Shown here in pieces: positions 1 to 5,771 of a stretch of DNA of 8,498 nt. The stretch comes from DATGLE01 sp035294325 (GTDB lineage: Bacteria; Chloroflexota; Ktedonobacteria; Ktedonobacterales; Ktedonobacteraceae): positions 1 through 8,498 of the forward strand of contig DATGLE010000253.1 of the NCBI GenBank assembly GCA_035294325.1. The letters are read 5' to 3'. Numbering within the stretch: the stretch's first letter is position 1; each line of letters begins with the position of its first letter. The notes under the pieces are model-generated. The model was not told where the DNA came from and ran no database searches. It was given only the letters and a program-made list of their open reading frames with translations. The position numbers were made by a program, and so were the translations under genes.

Positions 1-177
1 CATGACTTCCATCTCAATCAGTGTTTGCCCCCACTTCTCTACTGTCTCCATGATGATAACTTTCAACCGTTCATCTATGGGCGGTACGAGTACCTTACGT
101 CGATACTTCGGACAAAACACCACATGATAATGGCAGATGTACGCTACATTGTTGTTTGTCTTTAAATCATATCTCAT
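1..177 (-). CDS. tnpA: IS200/IS605-type Y1 transposase TnpA, N-terminal 59 codons (partial)
   Basis: Reading leftward from an ATG at 177-175, an open frame of 59 codons runs off the window edge without a stop. It begins MRYDLKTNNNVAYICHYHVV and continues with FCPKYRRKVL, the highly characteristic N-terminal signature of Y1 (HUH-type) transposases. The last residues seen, IEMEVM, are those that normally precede the catalytic PDHVH motif, so both the HUH motif and the catalytic tyrosine lie outside the window. Whether the gene is intact cannot be judged. There is no Shine-Dalgarno sequence before the ATG; a TATAAT box ends only 7 nt upstream, which suggests leaderless translation. In the family, TnpA cuts and rejoins single-stranded ends during transposition. 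A separate tnpB may or may not follow outside the window. Confidence 0.88.
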   Translation of the reverse strand, partial: MRYDLKTNNNVAYICHYHVVFCPKYRRKVLVPPIDERLKVIIMETVEKWGQTLIEMEVM

Positions 178-184
178 GCAAGAG

Positions 185-214
185 ATTATAAACCACAAGC
201 AATAGATATGTCTA
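185..214 (-). promoter_or_regulatory. Probable tnpA promoter giving a near-leaderless mRNA
   Basis: On the minus strand TATAAT (190-185, full consensus) is preceded by TAGACA (214-209) with an 18-bp spacer. Transcription would start about 178-179, one or two bases before the tnpA ATG at 177. The -35 hexamer lies in the loop of the perfect palindrome at 193-233. The -10 is clear; the start site is inferred from spacing. Confidence 0.55.
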
Positions 215-233
215 AAGTATCTATTGCTTGTGG
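193..233. repeat. Perfect 16-bp inverted repeat (hairpin) upstream of tnpA
   Basis: CCACAAGCAATAGATA (193-208) is exactly complementary to 218-233, with a 9-nt loop. In a minus-strand transcript arriving from the kinase gene the stem would be followed by UUUAUAAU, so it may act as a weak terminator that protects tnpA from read-through, as described for IS200 left ends. It may also be a subterminal structure recognised by the transposase. Structure is seen; function is inferred. Confidence 0.8.
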
Positions 234-246
234 GAGCGCCTTATAT

Positions 247-269
247 CCCCCTGTCTGAAGGCCAGGGGG
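247..269. repeat. IS left-end hairpin, 7-bp GC stem
   Basis: CCCCCTG (247-253) pairs with CAGGGGG (263-269) around a 9-nt loop. Hairpins of the type CCCCTGG-loop-CCAGGGG are very common at the ends of IS605-family elements, where the single-stranded hairpin is bound by TnpA. This is the outermost recognisable part of the element here. Confidence 0.65.
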
Positions 270-297
270 CTTACGGCGCAGAGGCTAAACGGGCGTC

Positions 298-2061
298 TCA
301 CAACGGGACAGTTGTGGGCTTGTAGGGGAGCGTGAAGTAGAAGGTCGTGCCCGTGCTCTGCGTGCTTGTAAAGCCAATGCGCCCGCCATGCCTCTCGATA
401 ATGGCTTTAGCAACATAGAGGCCCAGTCCTATCCCCGCGTACTGCTGGCTGGCGGTATTGTGTACGCGATAGAAGCGCTCGAAGATATGATCGAAATGCT
501 CAGGGCTGATCCCAATCCCCTGATCCATTACGCTCACCTTGTAGCCGCTGCCCTGCTCGACCAGGCTCACCATCACGCGTCCGCCGTGCGGAGAATACTT
601 TATGGCATTATCTAATATATTGCCGATGACCTGTCCCACACGGACGCGATCCGCCATCACCCGCGTATCCTGGGCCTGAATATCCAGGCAGATCATATGC
701 TGCTCGGCGCTGGCCTGGACCGAATGCACGCACTCGGCCAGCAGATCGGCCAGGTAAAAGCTCTCGTAATGAAGATCGAGGTGCCCCCACTGCACCTGCG
801 GTAGATCGAGCAGATCGTTGACCAGTCGCTCCAGGTGCTCGGTCTGGCTCTGGATTATGCTGAGGCTGCGCAGGTCATAGCTCTCCGGCGGCTCCGCGGA
901 CGAGGTGCCCTGTTCCTGCGGAGTGCCGCGCCGCTTGCGCAGGCGGCGCTCAATGCGCCGTACAAGGTGCTGCGTGTAGCCCTTGATGGCGGTTAGCGGA
1001 GTGCGCAGTTCGTGCGAAACCACGGAGACAAATTCGTCTTTCAAGCGCTCGACCTGCTTGATCGACGTGACATCGTTGAGCACCGCTACCACGCCCAGAG
1101 GACGCGAGCGTGAGCCGCTGGCATCGGGCAGCGGCGCCGCGCTGACGCTCAATGTCAGCGGCACCGTCTCCCCATCCTCGCCGATAACCAGTTCTTGATT
1201 TGTCACCGTCTTGCCGTCCAGCGCCTGGTCAACGATTGCGGCCAGCCTGGTCAGCCAGATGGCATCACTCGACTCGGCAAGCTCGTGCAGCGGGACATCG
1301 CGCCTGAAATCGACCTGCGCCGGAGAGAGCAGTAATTTCGCCGACTGATTGAGCGACTTGATAGCGCCCCGGGCATCGGTAATCAGAAGGCCCTCCGCCA
1401 TACTGCTGATAATCAACTCCAGACGCTGCCGGTCAAACTCGGCTTTGCGCCAGAGGGCGGTCTCGCTCTCGCGCAGGCGCACATTCTCCAGCGCGACGGC
1501 GGCATAGTCGGCAATCATCGTCGTCAATTGCAGCAGATGCGTATCGAAGGATCCTGGCCGCTCGTCGAACAGGCTGAGCATGCCAATGATGCGGCTCTCA
1601 ACGGTGAGCGGAATATTGAGGCCCGATCCGATCTCATCACCCGACATACGGTCCTCGCCCCGTACCCGGGCGAGTTCATCGGGAGCGTCAAGGTAGGCGG
1701 TGCGTGCCAGTTCCGCCACATCGATGCCGGGGAAATCAATCGCGCTGGCGGCGTTGGCGATGCGCTGGATCATAGCTTCCAGGAATGAGGAGCTAAGGGG
1801 GTAGGAAGGTATAATGAAGAGTTCGTAGGGATCACCTCTGAGAAGAATGCAGCAGGCGGAGAAGCTGTATAGCTCCTGGAGGGCAGCGAGCAGGGCGCGA
1901 TGGACCTGAAAACGGTCAAGCGCTGCCACGAACCGCTTCCCAATGGTGTTAAGGTACTCCATTTCACGGCGAATGGCCGCCAGGCGCTCACCGCCTGGAC
2001 CATTGGAGGAGCGGTGCGCGCGATCCGTGGTCTGGGACTCCGATTGCACGCTGCTCTCCAT
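298..2061 (-). CDS. GAF-PAS sensor histidine kinase (cytoplasmic)
   Basis: The 587-aa protein is a class I histidine kinase. Seen in order: a GAF-like domain (about 45-195, typical ending DYAAVALENVRLRE), a PAS domain (about 212-335, SMAEGLLITDARG), a HisKA dimerisation domain with the H-box SHELRTPL (phospho-acceptor His350), and a HATPase_c domain with N-box NILDNAIKYSP (from Asn481), G1 box DQGIGI (513-518) and G2 box GIGLGL (543-548). No transmembrane segment or signal peptide is visible, so it probably senses a cytoplasmic ligand or redox/gas signal through GAF or PAS. The loop between the two HisKA helices is long, basic then acidic (about 368-398). Its SD, AGGGGAG, lies 5 nt before the ATG and overlaps the stop codon of the upstream 125-aa gene, indicating translational coupling. 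No response regulator is in view. The ligand is unknown. Confidence 0.93.
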   Translation of the reverse strand: MESSVQSESQTTDRAHRSSNGPGGERLAAIRREMEYLNTIGKRFVAALDRFQVHRALLAALQELYSFSACCILLRGDPYELFIIPSYPLSSSFLEAMIQRIANAASAIDFPGIDVAELARTAYLDAPDELARVRGEDRMSGDEIGSGLNIPLTVESRIIGMLSLFDERPGSFDTHLLQLTTMIADYAAVALENVRLRESETALWRKAEFDRQRLELIISSMAEGLLITDARGAIKSLNQSAKLLLSPAQVDFRRDVPLHELAESSDAIWLTRLAAIVDQALDGKTVTNQELVIGEDGETVPLTLSVSAAPLPDASGSRSRPLGVVAVLNDVTSIKQVERLKDEFVSVVSHELRTPLTAIKGYTQHLVRRIERRLRKRRGTPQEQGTSSAEPPESYDLRSLSIIQSQTEHLERLVNDLLDLPQVQWGHLDLHYESFYLADLLAECVHSVQASAEQHMICLDIQAQDTRVMADRVRVGQVIGNILDNAIKYSPHGGRVMVSLVEQGSGYKVSVMDQGIGISPEHFDHIFERFYRVHNTASQQYAGIGLGLYVAKAIIERHGGRIGFTSTQSTGTTFYFTLPYKPTTVPL

Positions 2062-2070
2062 GATGCTCCC

Positions 2071-2448
2071 CTACTGCAATTGTCTCAACTGATCCGTCAC
2101 TTCGTCATGAAGTGGAGGGGCGATCAGGTCTCCGGTCAATTCACGCAAACCCGCGAAACATTCATCTAACAACATATTCAACCCTTCCGCAAGCTCTACA
2201 GCGGTAACGCCACAGAATTGTTCATGAATAACGGATGAGGTAAGATCGGTATAAGGCCGTGTGACAAGGAAACTCAAAAATGGATAATTACCAACAATTC
2301 GGCGGGCGGCACCTTGCACCAGGACTCGGGTCGTGGCCTTGCCAAGCAGCGGCGTGACACGTGCATCAATCAACCGTATAGCCTTCAGGTACGCCTCAAT
2401 AACTTGCTCACGAGAGACGGAAGAGGAGTCGTCAAAGATGAGTGACAT
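2071..2448 (-). CDS. Small conserved-looking protein of unknown function, co-operonic with the kinase
   Basis: A 125-aa protein of unrecognised family. It looks soluble, mostly alpha-helical and acidic at both ends, with a hydrophobic middle (GAARRIVGNYPFLSFL, about 46-61) and a helix-rich second half (AVELAEGLNMLLDECFAGL). There is no signal peptide, metal-binding cysteine cluster or DNA-binding motif. It is supported as a real gene by an AGGGAG SD 6 nt before the ATG, a good promoter further upstream, codon usage like its neighbours, and a 9-bp gap to the kinase, whose SD overlaps this gene's stop. The context suggests a partner or modulator of the kinase, for example a sensor-side adaptor, but that is inference only. 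Confidence 0.8.
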   Translation of the reverse strand: MSLIFDDSSSVSREQVIEAYLKAIRLIDARVTPLLGKATTRVLVQGAARRIVGNYPFLSFLVTRPYTDLTSSVIHEQFCGVTAVELAEGLNMLLDECFAGLRELTGDLIAPPLHDEVTDQLRQLQ

Positions 2449-2488
2449 TTCGTGCTCCCTTCTCTTCTTGAATACGCTCTCCGCATTT

Positions 2489-2517
2489 ATTATAGCATAG
2501 TTGCCTATCTATTGTAA
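2489..2517 (-). promoter_or_regulatory. Promoter of the small protein-kinase operon
   Basis: On the minus strand a full-consensus TATAAT (2494-2489) is preceded, after exactly 17 bp, by TTACAA (2517-2512), a weak -35. Transcription would begin near 2482, leaving a leader of about 33 nt before the ATG at 2448, with the SD AGGGAG in it. Confidence 0.6.
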
Positions 2518-2689
2518 GTGGATAGTACCAGGATGTGTGCGTTGTTGATTAAAAAATCTCGACAATGGAAAACATTTGTTGGGAAAAGTTCTTTACCTTA
2601 TTTTAATTATGCCTGCTTGCTGCTTCATCCTTCTAATAATAAAGACGCAAATTTTCTTACAAATATGACCCGAAGGCTAGCCAGATTTC

Positions 2690-2786
2690 GCGCGGCCCCG
2701 CCGCGCAAAAGAAAGAGTGTGTTGTGAGAAAAACGCGCGCTGCACGCGTTTTTCTCACAACACACTCTTGCCGATAGGCACCGCCT
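2690..2786. repeat. Composite triple-hairpin element, copy A
   Basis: Three successive palindromes: GCGCGGC-CCC-GCCGCGC (2690-2706); after 6 nt a 57-nt palindrome (2713-2769) with perfect 25-bp arms and a 7-nt loop; after another 6 nt a weak AGGC-ACC-GCCT hairpin (2776-2786). The same arrangement occurs at 5602-5700 with a related but different sequence; the shared core of the arm is GTTGYGRGWAAA followed shortly by GCG. It lies outside any gene and beyond the ATPase terminator. It has no T-tract, so it does not look like an ordinary terminator. A REP/MITE-like repeat or an RNA element are the main options. Confidence 0.8.
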
Positions 2787-2804
2787 GTGGTACGTGGTAG
2801 AAAG

Positions 2805-2831
2805 GGGGTTCCGGCAAAATGCCGGAACCCC
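2805..2831. terminator. Strong bidirectional rho-independent terminator after the ATPase gene
   Basis: GGGGTTCCGGCA (2805-2816) pairs perfectly with TGCCGGAACCCC (2820-2831) around an AAA loop, only 6 bp beyond the ATPase stop codon (2840-2838). On the minus strand the stem is followed by CTTTCT, a modest T-tract; on the plus strand by TCATTTTT, a better one. It should end the ATPase transcript and also block any rightward transcription into the gene. Confidence 0.85.
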
Positions 2832-2837
2832 TCATTT

Positions 2838-5435
2838 TTACGCGAAGCCGAAGAGGCGCGCCAGCCAGTGGAAAAAGCCCCGTTTCGGTTTCTGTACATC
2901 CTGGTCGGCGGCCATCTCGATGAGGCGCTGACGCCCGCGCTCAAGGCGCTGGCGTGCCGCCTCCGCTTCCTGCTGGACGGCGTAGCGCTCACGCTGCTCG
3001 TTCATGGCCTGCGTGAAGTGCTCCATACGGATCTGGAAACGGGCCGGGGGAGCCTGCGCCGGCGGCTCCTGTGGGGATTCGCCGGCGGTCTCGGCACCTT
3101 CGGCTGCCGTCGTTTCCGGCGTTTCCGTCGCTTCGGTGATCTGTACGCGTCCGACATCGAGCCTGGGTGTGATCCACTCGCGCAGGGCCAGCAGAGCAGC
3201 GCGGCGACAAATGGCCTCGATATCGGCGCCGCTGGCGTTAGCGGTCATCTGCGCCAGCTGCTCTATGCTCACATCCGGGGCCAGCGGCCTGCCGCGCAGG
3301 TGTACGGCGAAAATGGCCTGCCGCTCGGCCTCGTCGGGATAGTGCAGCTCGACGACCATATCGAAGCGTCCGGGACGCAGCAGCGCCGTATCGATCAGTT
3401 CTGGCCGGTTAGTCGCGGCCAGCACGATTACGCCCGCGCGGCCCTCGATGCCGTCCATCTCGGTGAGCAACTGGGCAATGACTCTATCGCCCACGTTGCC
3501 GTCGTTACCGCCGCCGCGCCGTGGGGCAAGCGCATCGATCTCATCGAAGAAGACGATGCAGGGCGCCGCCTGTTTCGCGCGGCGGAAGACCTCGCGCACG
3601 CCCTTCTCCGACTCGCCAACCCACTTTGAGAGCAGTTCCGGTCCCTTGATCGAGATGAAGCTCGCCTCACACTGGTTCGCCAGCGCGCGCGCGATCAGCG
3701 TCTTGCCCGATCCGGGCGGGCCTGAGAGCAGCACACCCCGGGGCGGCTCTACCTTCGCGTTTGCATAGACCTCCGGGAAGCGCAGCGGCCACTCCACGGC
3801 CTCGGTCAGTGTCTCCTTGGCCTGCTCCAGACCGCCGATGTCGTCCCAGGATGTCTCGCTGACCTCGACGTAGACCTCGCGCGTCGTCGACGGTTCCACC
3901 TCGCGCAGCGCCGCCTGGAAGTCGGCCATCGTGATATTGAGCGCGACCAGCGTCTCATAGGGGATATAGCCACGCTGGTAGTCGATGTGGGGCAGGACGC
4001 GGCGCAGCGCGATCATCGCCGCTTCGCGGCAGAGCGCCTCCAGGTCTGCGCCGACGAAGCCGGGCGTGAGCTGGGCCACGCGGGCCAGGTCAACATCGCT
4101 GGCAAGGGCAGCATCGCGGCTATGAATGCGCAGGATCTCCAGGCGCCCACGCACATCCGGCACGCGCAGGGCAATCTCGCGGTCAAAGCGTCCGGGGCGG
4201 CGCAGCGCCGGATCGAGCGCGTTGGGCTGGTTGGTCGCGCCGATCAGGACGATCTGCCCGCGCGAGGCGAGGCCATCCATCAGGGCGAGCAACTGCCCTA
4301 CGATGCGCCGCTCGACCTCTCCGCCGGTCTCGGCGCGCCTGGGAGCCAGGGCGTCCAGTTCGTCGATAAAGATGATGCTCGGCGCGCGCCGCTGAGCCTC
4401 CTGGAAGACCGAGCGCAGGCGCGACTCGCTCTCTCCATAAAACTTATTGATAATTTCAGGTCCATTGATAACGAAGAAGGCCGAATTGGTCTCCGCCGCC
4501 ACCACGCGCGCGATCAGCGTCTTGCCGGTTCCGGGCGGGCCATACAGCAGCACGCCTTTGGGCGGCTCCACGCCGAGACGATCAAAGACGGCGGGATATT
4601 TCAGCGGCAGCTCGATCATCTCGCGAATGCGTTGCAGTTCCTTGCCCAGCCCGCCGATATCTTCGTAGCCCACGCGGCCCGGCGAGCCACTGGCCGCACC
4701 GCGCGCCTGTGCCCGCACAATCGTCCCCGGCTGCACCAGCACGGCATCGCAGTCGGCGCCGGAGTGCGGCGGCTGCACCGGCAGCAGGTCGCCCGTATTC
4801 TTCCTGTTGAGCGTATAGGCGGGGGTGGCCGGCGTTGTGCCGATGACGAGAAATTCGCGCGGCGCCGTGCCAGGCGTGCCGACGCGCAGCAGGTCGCCAA
4901 TCGTCACGGGCAGTCCGATCAGGTAGCGACTGATATATTGCAGGTCGCTCTCCTGGATCGGCGCGCCGCCGCTCAGGGGCAGGAGCGTGACCTTCTCGGC
5001 GACGCTCACCTGCGCCTTGCGGACCGTCACACGCTCGCCCAGGCCCGAAGCGCTATTCTGGCGCACCTGGCTATCCATCTGGATCGTCTGCTGACCACGA
5101 TCAACCAGAGCGCTCGGCACGATCTTGGCCGCCGTGGTGCGCGCGCCCGTAATCAAGACGATATCGCCCGGCTGGCAGCCCAGGCGCGCTATATCGTTGG
5201 GATCGATGCGCGCCACACCGCGCCCGACCTGAAAACCTTCGATCACGACCAGTTGCAAACTATCAACGTTGCGGGGCGTCTGCTGCGCCGGCTCCTGCTC
5301 CGGTCCGGCGGCTGAAGTGTCCGCCTGCTCGTCAGCGCTCATCGGCCTGGTATTGCGCCGGGGAGTATCCTGCGCTGGCTCCTCCGGTGAAAGTCTGGCG
5401 GTAGGGGCGGGATCGATGCTATCTGCACTTGCCAT
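2838..5435 (-). CDS. CDC48/p97/VAT-type double-ring AAA+ ATPase
   Basis: The 865-aa protein has the full CDC48 layout: a disordered acidic/Pro-Ala extension (1-57); a CDC48 N domain (about 58-235, starting LQLVVIEGFQVGRGVARID); D1 with Walker A GPPGTGKT (299-306), Walker B IIFIDE (354-359), sensor Asn402 and arginine fingers Arg413/Arg416; and D2 with Walker A GPPGSGKT (572-579), Walker B IVFFDE (627-632), Asn676 and Arg687/Arg690. Both rings look catalytically intact. Both pore loops are aromatic (KFYGESE at 331, KWVGESE at 604), as in archaeal VAT. The family forms hexamers that unfold or extract proteins using ATP. Beyond D2 comes an E/T/P-rich linker (about 765-800), a helix-rich charged segment and an amphipathic C-terminus, GFFHWLARLFGFA. 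There is no canonical HbYX proteasome-docking tail. The start is supported by the SD GAGGAG 7 nt upstream. Substrates are unknown. Confidence 0.95.
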   Translation of the reverse strand: MASADSIDPAPTARLSPEEPAQDTPRRNTRPMSADEQADTSAAGPEQEPAQQTPRNVDSLQLVVIEGFQVGRGVARIDPNDIARLGCQPGDIVLITGARTTAAKIVPSALVDRGQQTIQMDSQVRQNSASGLGERVTVRKAQVSVAEKVTLLPLSGGAPIQESDLQYISRYLIGLPVTIGDLLRVGTPGTAPREFLVIGTTPATPAYTLNRKNTGDLLPVQPPHSGADCDAVLVQPGTIVRAQARGAASGSPGRVGYEDIGGLGKELQRIREMIELPLKYPAVFDRLGVEPPKGVLLYGPPGTGKTLIARVVAAETNSAFFVINGPEIINKFYGESESRLRSVFQEAQRRAPSIIFIDELDALAPRRAETGGEVERRIVGQLLALMDGLASRGQIVLIGATNQPNALDPALRRPGRFDREIALRVPDVRGRLEILRIHSRDAALASDVDLARVAQLTPGFVGADLEALCREAAMIALRRVLPHIDYQRGYIPYETLVALNITMADFQAALREVEPSTTREVYVEVSETSWDDIGGLEQAKETLTEAVEWPLRFPEVYANAKVEPPRGVLLSGPPGSGKTLIARALANQCEASFISIKGPELLSKWVGESEKGVREVFRRAKQAAPCIVFFDEIDALAPRRGGGNDGNVGDRVIAQLLTEMDGIEGRAGVIVLAATNRPELIDTALLRPGRFDMVVELHYPDEAERQAIFAVHLRGRPLAPDVSIEQLAQMTANASGADIEAICRRAALLALREWITPRLDVGRVQITEATETPETTAAEGAETAGESPQEPPAQAPPARFQIRMEHFTQAMNEQRERYAVQQEAEAARQRLERGRQRLIEMAADQDVQKPKRGFFHWLARLFGFA

Positions 5436-5515
5436 TACGCGTCTCCTCTAAGTGCTTCCTCTCGTCTCTGCTCTGCAAAGAATCTCTGTAGAGTAGCTTA
5501 CCACATTTACGGAAC

Positions 5516-5543
5516 AGCATAGAAAAAGTTGAAGCGCTTTCAA
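5516..5543 (-). promoter_or_regulatory. Candidate ATPase gene promoter
   Basis: On the minus strand TTGAAA (5543-5538, one mismatch to the -35 consensus) is followed after 16 bp by TATGCT (5521-5516, two mismatches to the -10). The start would be near 5509, giving a leader of about 74 nt before the ATG at 5435. The -35 overlaps one copy of the AGCGCTTTCA direct repeat. This is a consensus match only. Confidence 0.4.
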
Positions 5544-5581
5544 GATGCTTTTCATCCTATGGCTGATTCTCAGCGCTTTCA
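5533..5581. repeat. 10-bp direct repeat AGCGCTTTCA, two copies
   Basis: AGCGCTTTCA occurs at 5533-5542 and again at 5572-5581, with start points 39 bp apart and a palindromic AGCGCT core in each. The inner copy overlaps the candidate -35 of the ATPase gene and the outer copy lies just upstream of it. Two spaced copies around a promoter are what an operator for a dimeric regulator would look like, but with only two short copies chance is not excluded. Confidence 0.4.
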
Positions 5582-5601
5582 CCCTCTCACATCCGATATT
5601 C

Positions 5602-5700
5602 GTGCGGCTCCGCCGCACCAGGGATCGTTTATGTTGCGGGTAAATGCGCTTCGCGCATTTACCCGCAACATAAACGATCTAAAGCGAGCGCCGCAGGCGC
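5602..5700. repeat. Composite triple-hairpin element, copy B
   Basis: GTGCGGC-TCC-GCCGCAC (5602-5618) is followed after 4 nt by a 57-nt palindrome (5623-5679) with perfect 27-bp arms and a TTC loop, then after 8 nt by GCGCC-GCA-GGCGC (5688-5700). The order, the 7-3-7 first hairpin and the 57-nt length of the main palindrome match copy A at 2690-2786; the arm core GTTGCGGGTAAA resembles GTTGTGAGAAAA there. It lies in the divergent gap between the ATPase and dehydrogenase genes, and its last hairpin covers the expected -35 region of the dehydrogenase promoter. Confidence 0.82.
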
Positions 5701-5713
5701 GAGGAAACCCATG

Positions 5714-5722
5714 TGATATACT
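5714..5722 (+). promoter_or_regulatory. Candidate extended -10 promoter of the acyl-CoA dehydrogenase gene
   Basis: TGATATACT is an extended -10 (TGn followed by TATACT, 5717-5722). No -35 is visible at the right distance; that position falls in the third hairpin of composite element B. The transcript would start near 5729, about 43 nt before the ATG at 5772. Confidence 0.4.
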
Positions 5723-5771
5723 CCTGTAGAAATATACAGACCGCAACATACTGGAACAAAGGAGCAGATGT

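Larger units (their letters stand above)
1..270 (-). mobile_element. IS200/IS605-family insertion sequence, left end, cut by the window edge
   Basis: The region holds the start of a Y1 transposase gene read leftward, preceded on the same strand by two hairpins (193-233 and 247-269). A non-coding left end with subterminal hairpins just before tnpA is the known layout of IS200/IS605 elements. These move as single-stranded DNA and leave no inverted terminal repeats or target duplications, so the outer boundary cannot be fixed from sequence alone; it is placed just outside the second hairpin and could lie anywhere up to about 290. The rest of the element is outside the window. It sits immediately downstream of the histidine kinase gene, in the same orientation. 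Confidence 0.8.
2449..2837. other. Gene-free region between the kinase operon and the ATPase gene
   Basis: This 389-bp gap holds, left to right, the kinase-operon promoter, an AT-rich stretch (about 2520-2680) with no convincing gene, composite hairpin copy A (2690-2786) and a bidirectional terminator (2805-2831). The 69-codon plus-strand frame at 2518 starts with GTG, lacks an SD and ends inside the palindrome, so it is not called as a gene. Confidence 0.7.

Noticed and set aside
2518..2727. 69-codon plus-strand frame in the gene-free region
   Set aside because: GTG start without SD, atypical AT-rich codons, and it terminates inside the 57-nt palindrome.
2713..2769. Long palindrome as a rho-independent terminator
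   Set aside because: No T-tract follows on either strand, and a much better terminator lies between it and the ATPase gene at 2805-2831.
2787..3629. 280-codon open frame on the plus strand
   Set aside because: It begins inside the terminator region and then runs antisense to the ATPase D2 domain; no motif and no convincing SD.
3987..5315. 442-codon open frame on the plus strand opposite the ATPase gene
   Set aside because: It is fully antisense to a clear CDC48-family gene, has low-complexity R/A/Q/D-rich translation and no recognisable domain. Long antisense frames are expected in GC-rich DNA.
5436..5532. CIRCE-type heat-shock operator upstream of the ATPase gene
   Set aside because: No TTAGCACTC-N9-GAGTGCTAA match or near match is present.
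2690..5700. The two palindromes as a CRISPR array or as terminal inverted repeats of a transposon enclosing the ATPase gene
   Set aside because: There are only two copies, 2.9 kb apart and not identical. Each is a self-contained palindrome, so orientation as terminal repeats has no meaning, and the enclosed gene is not a transposase.
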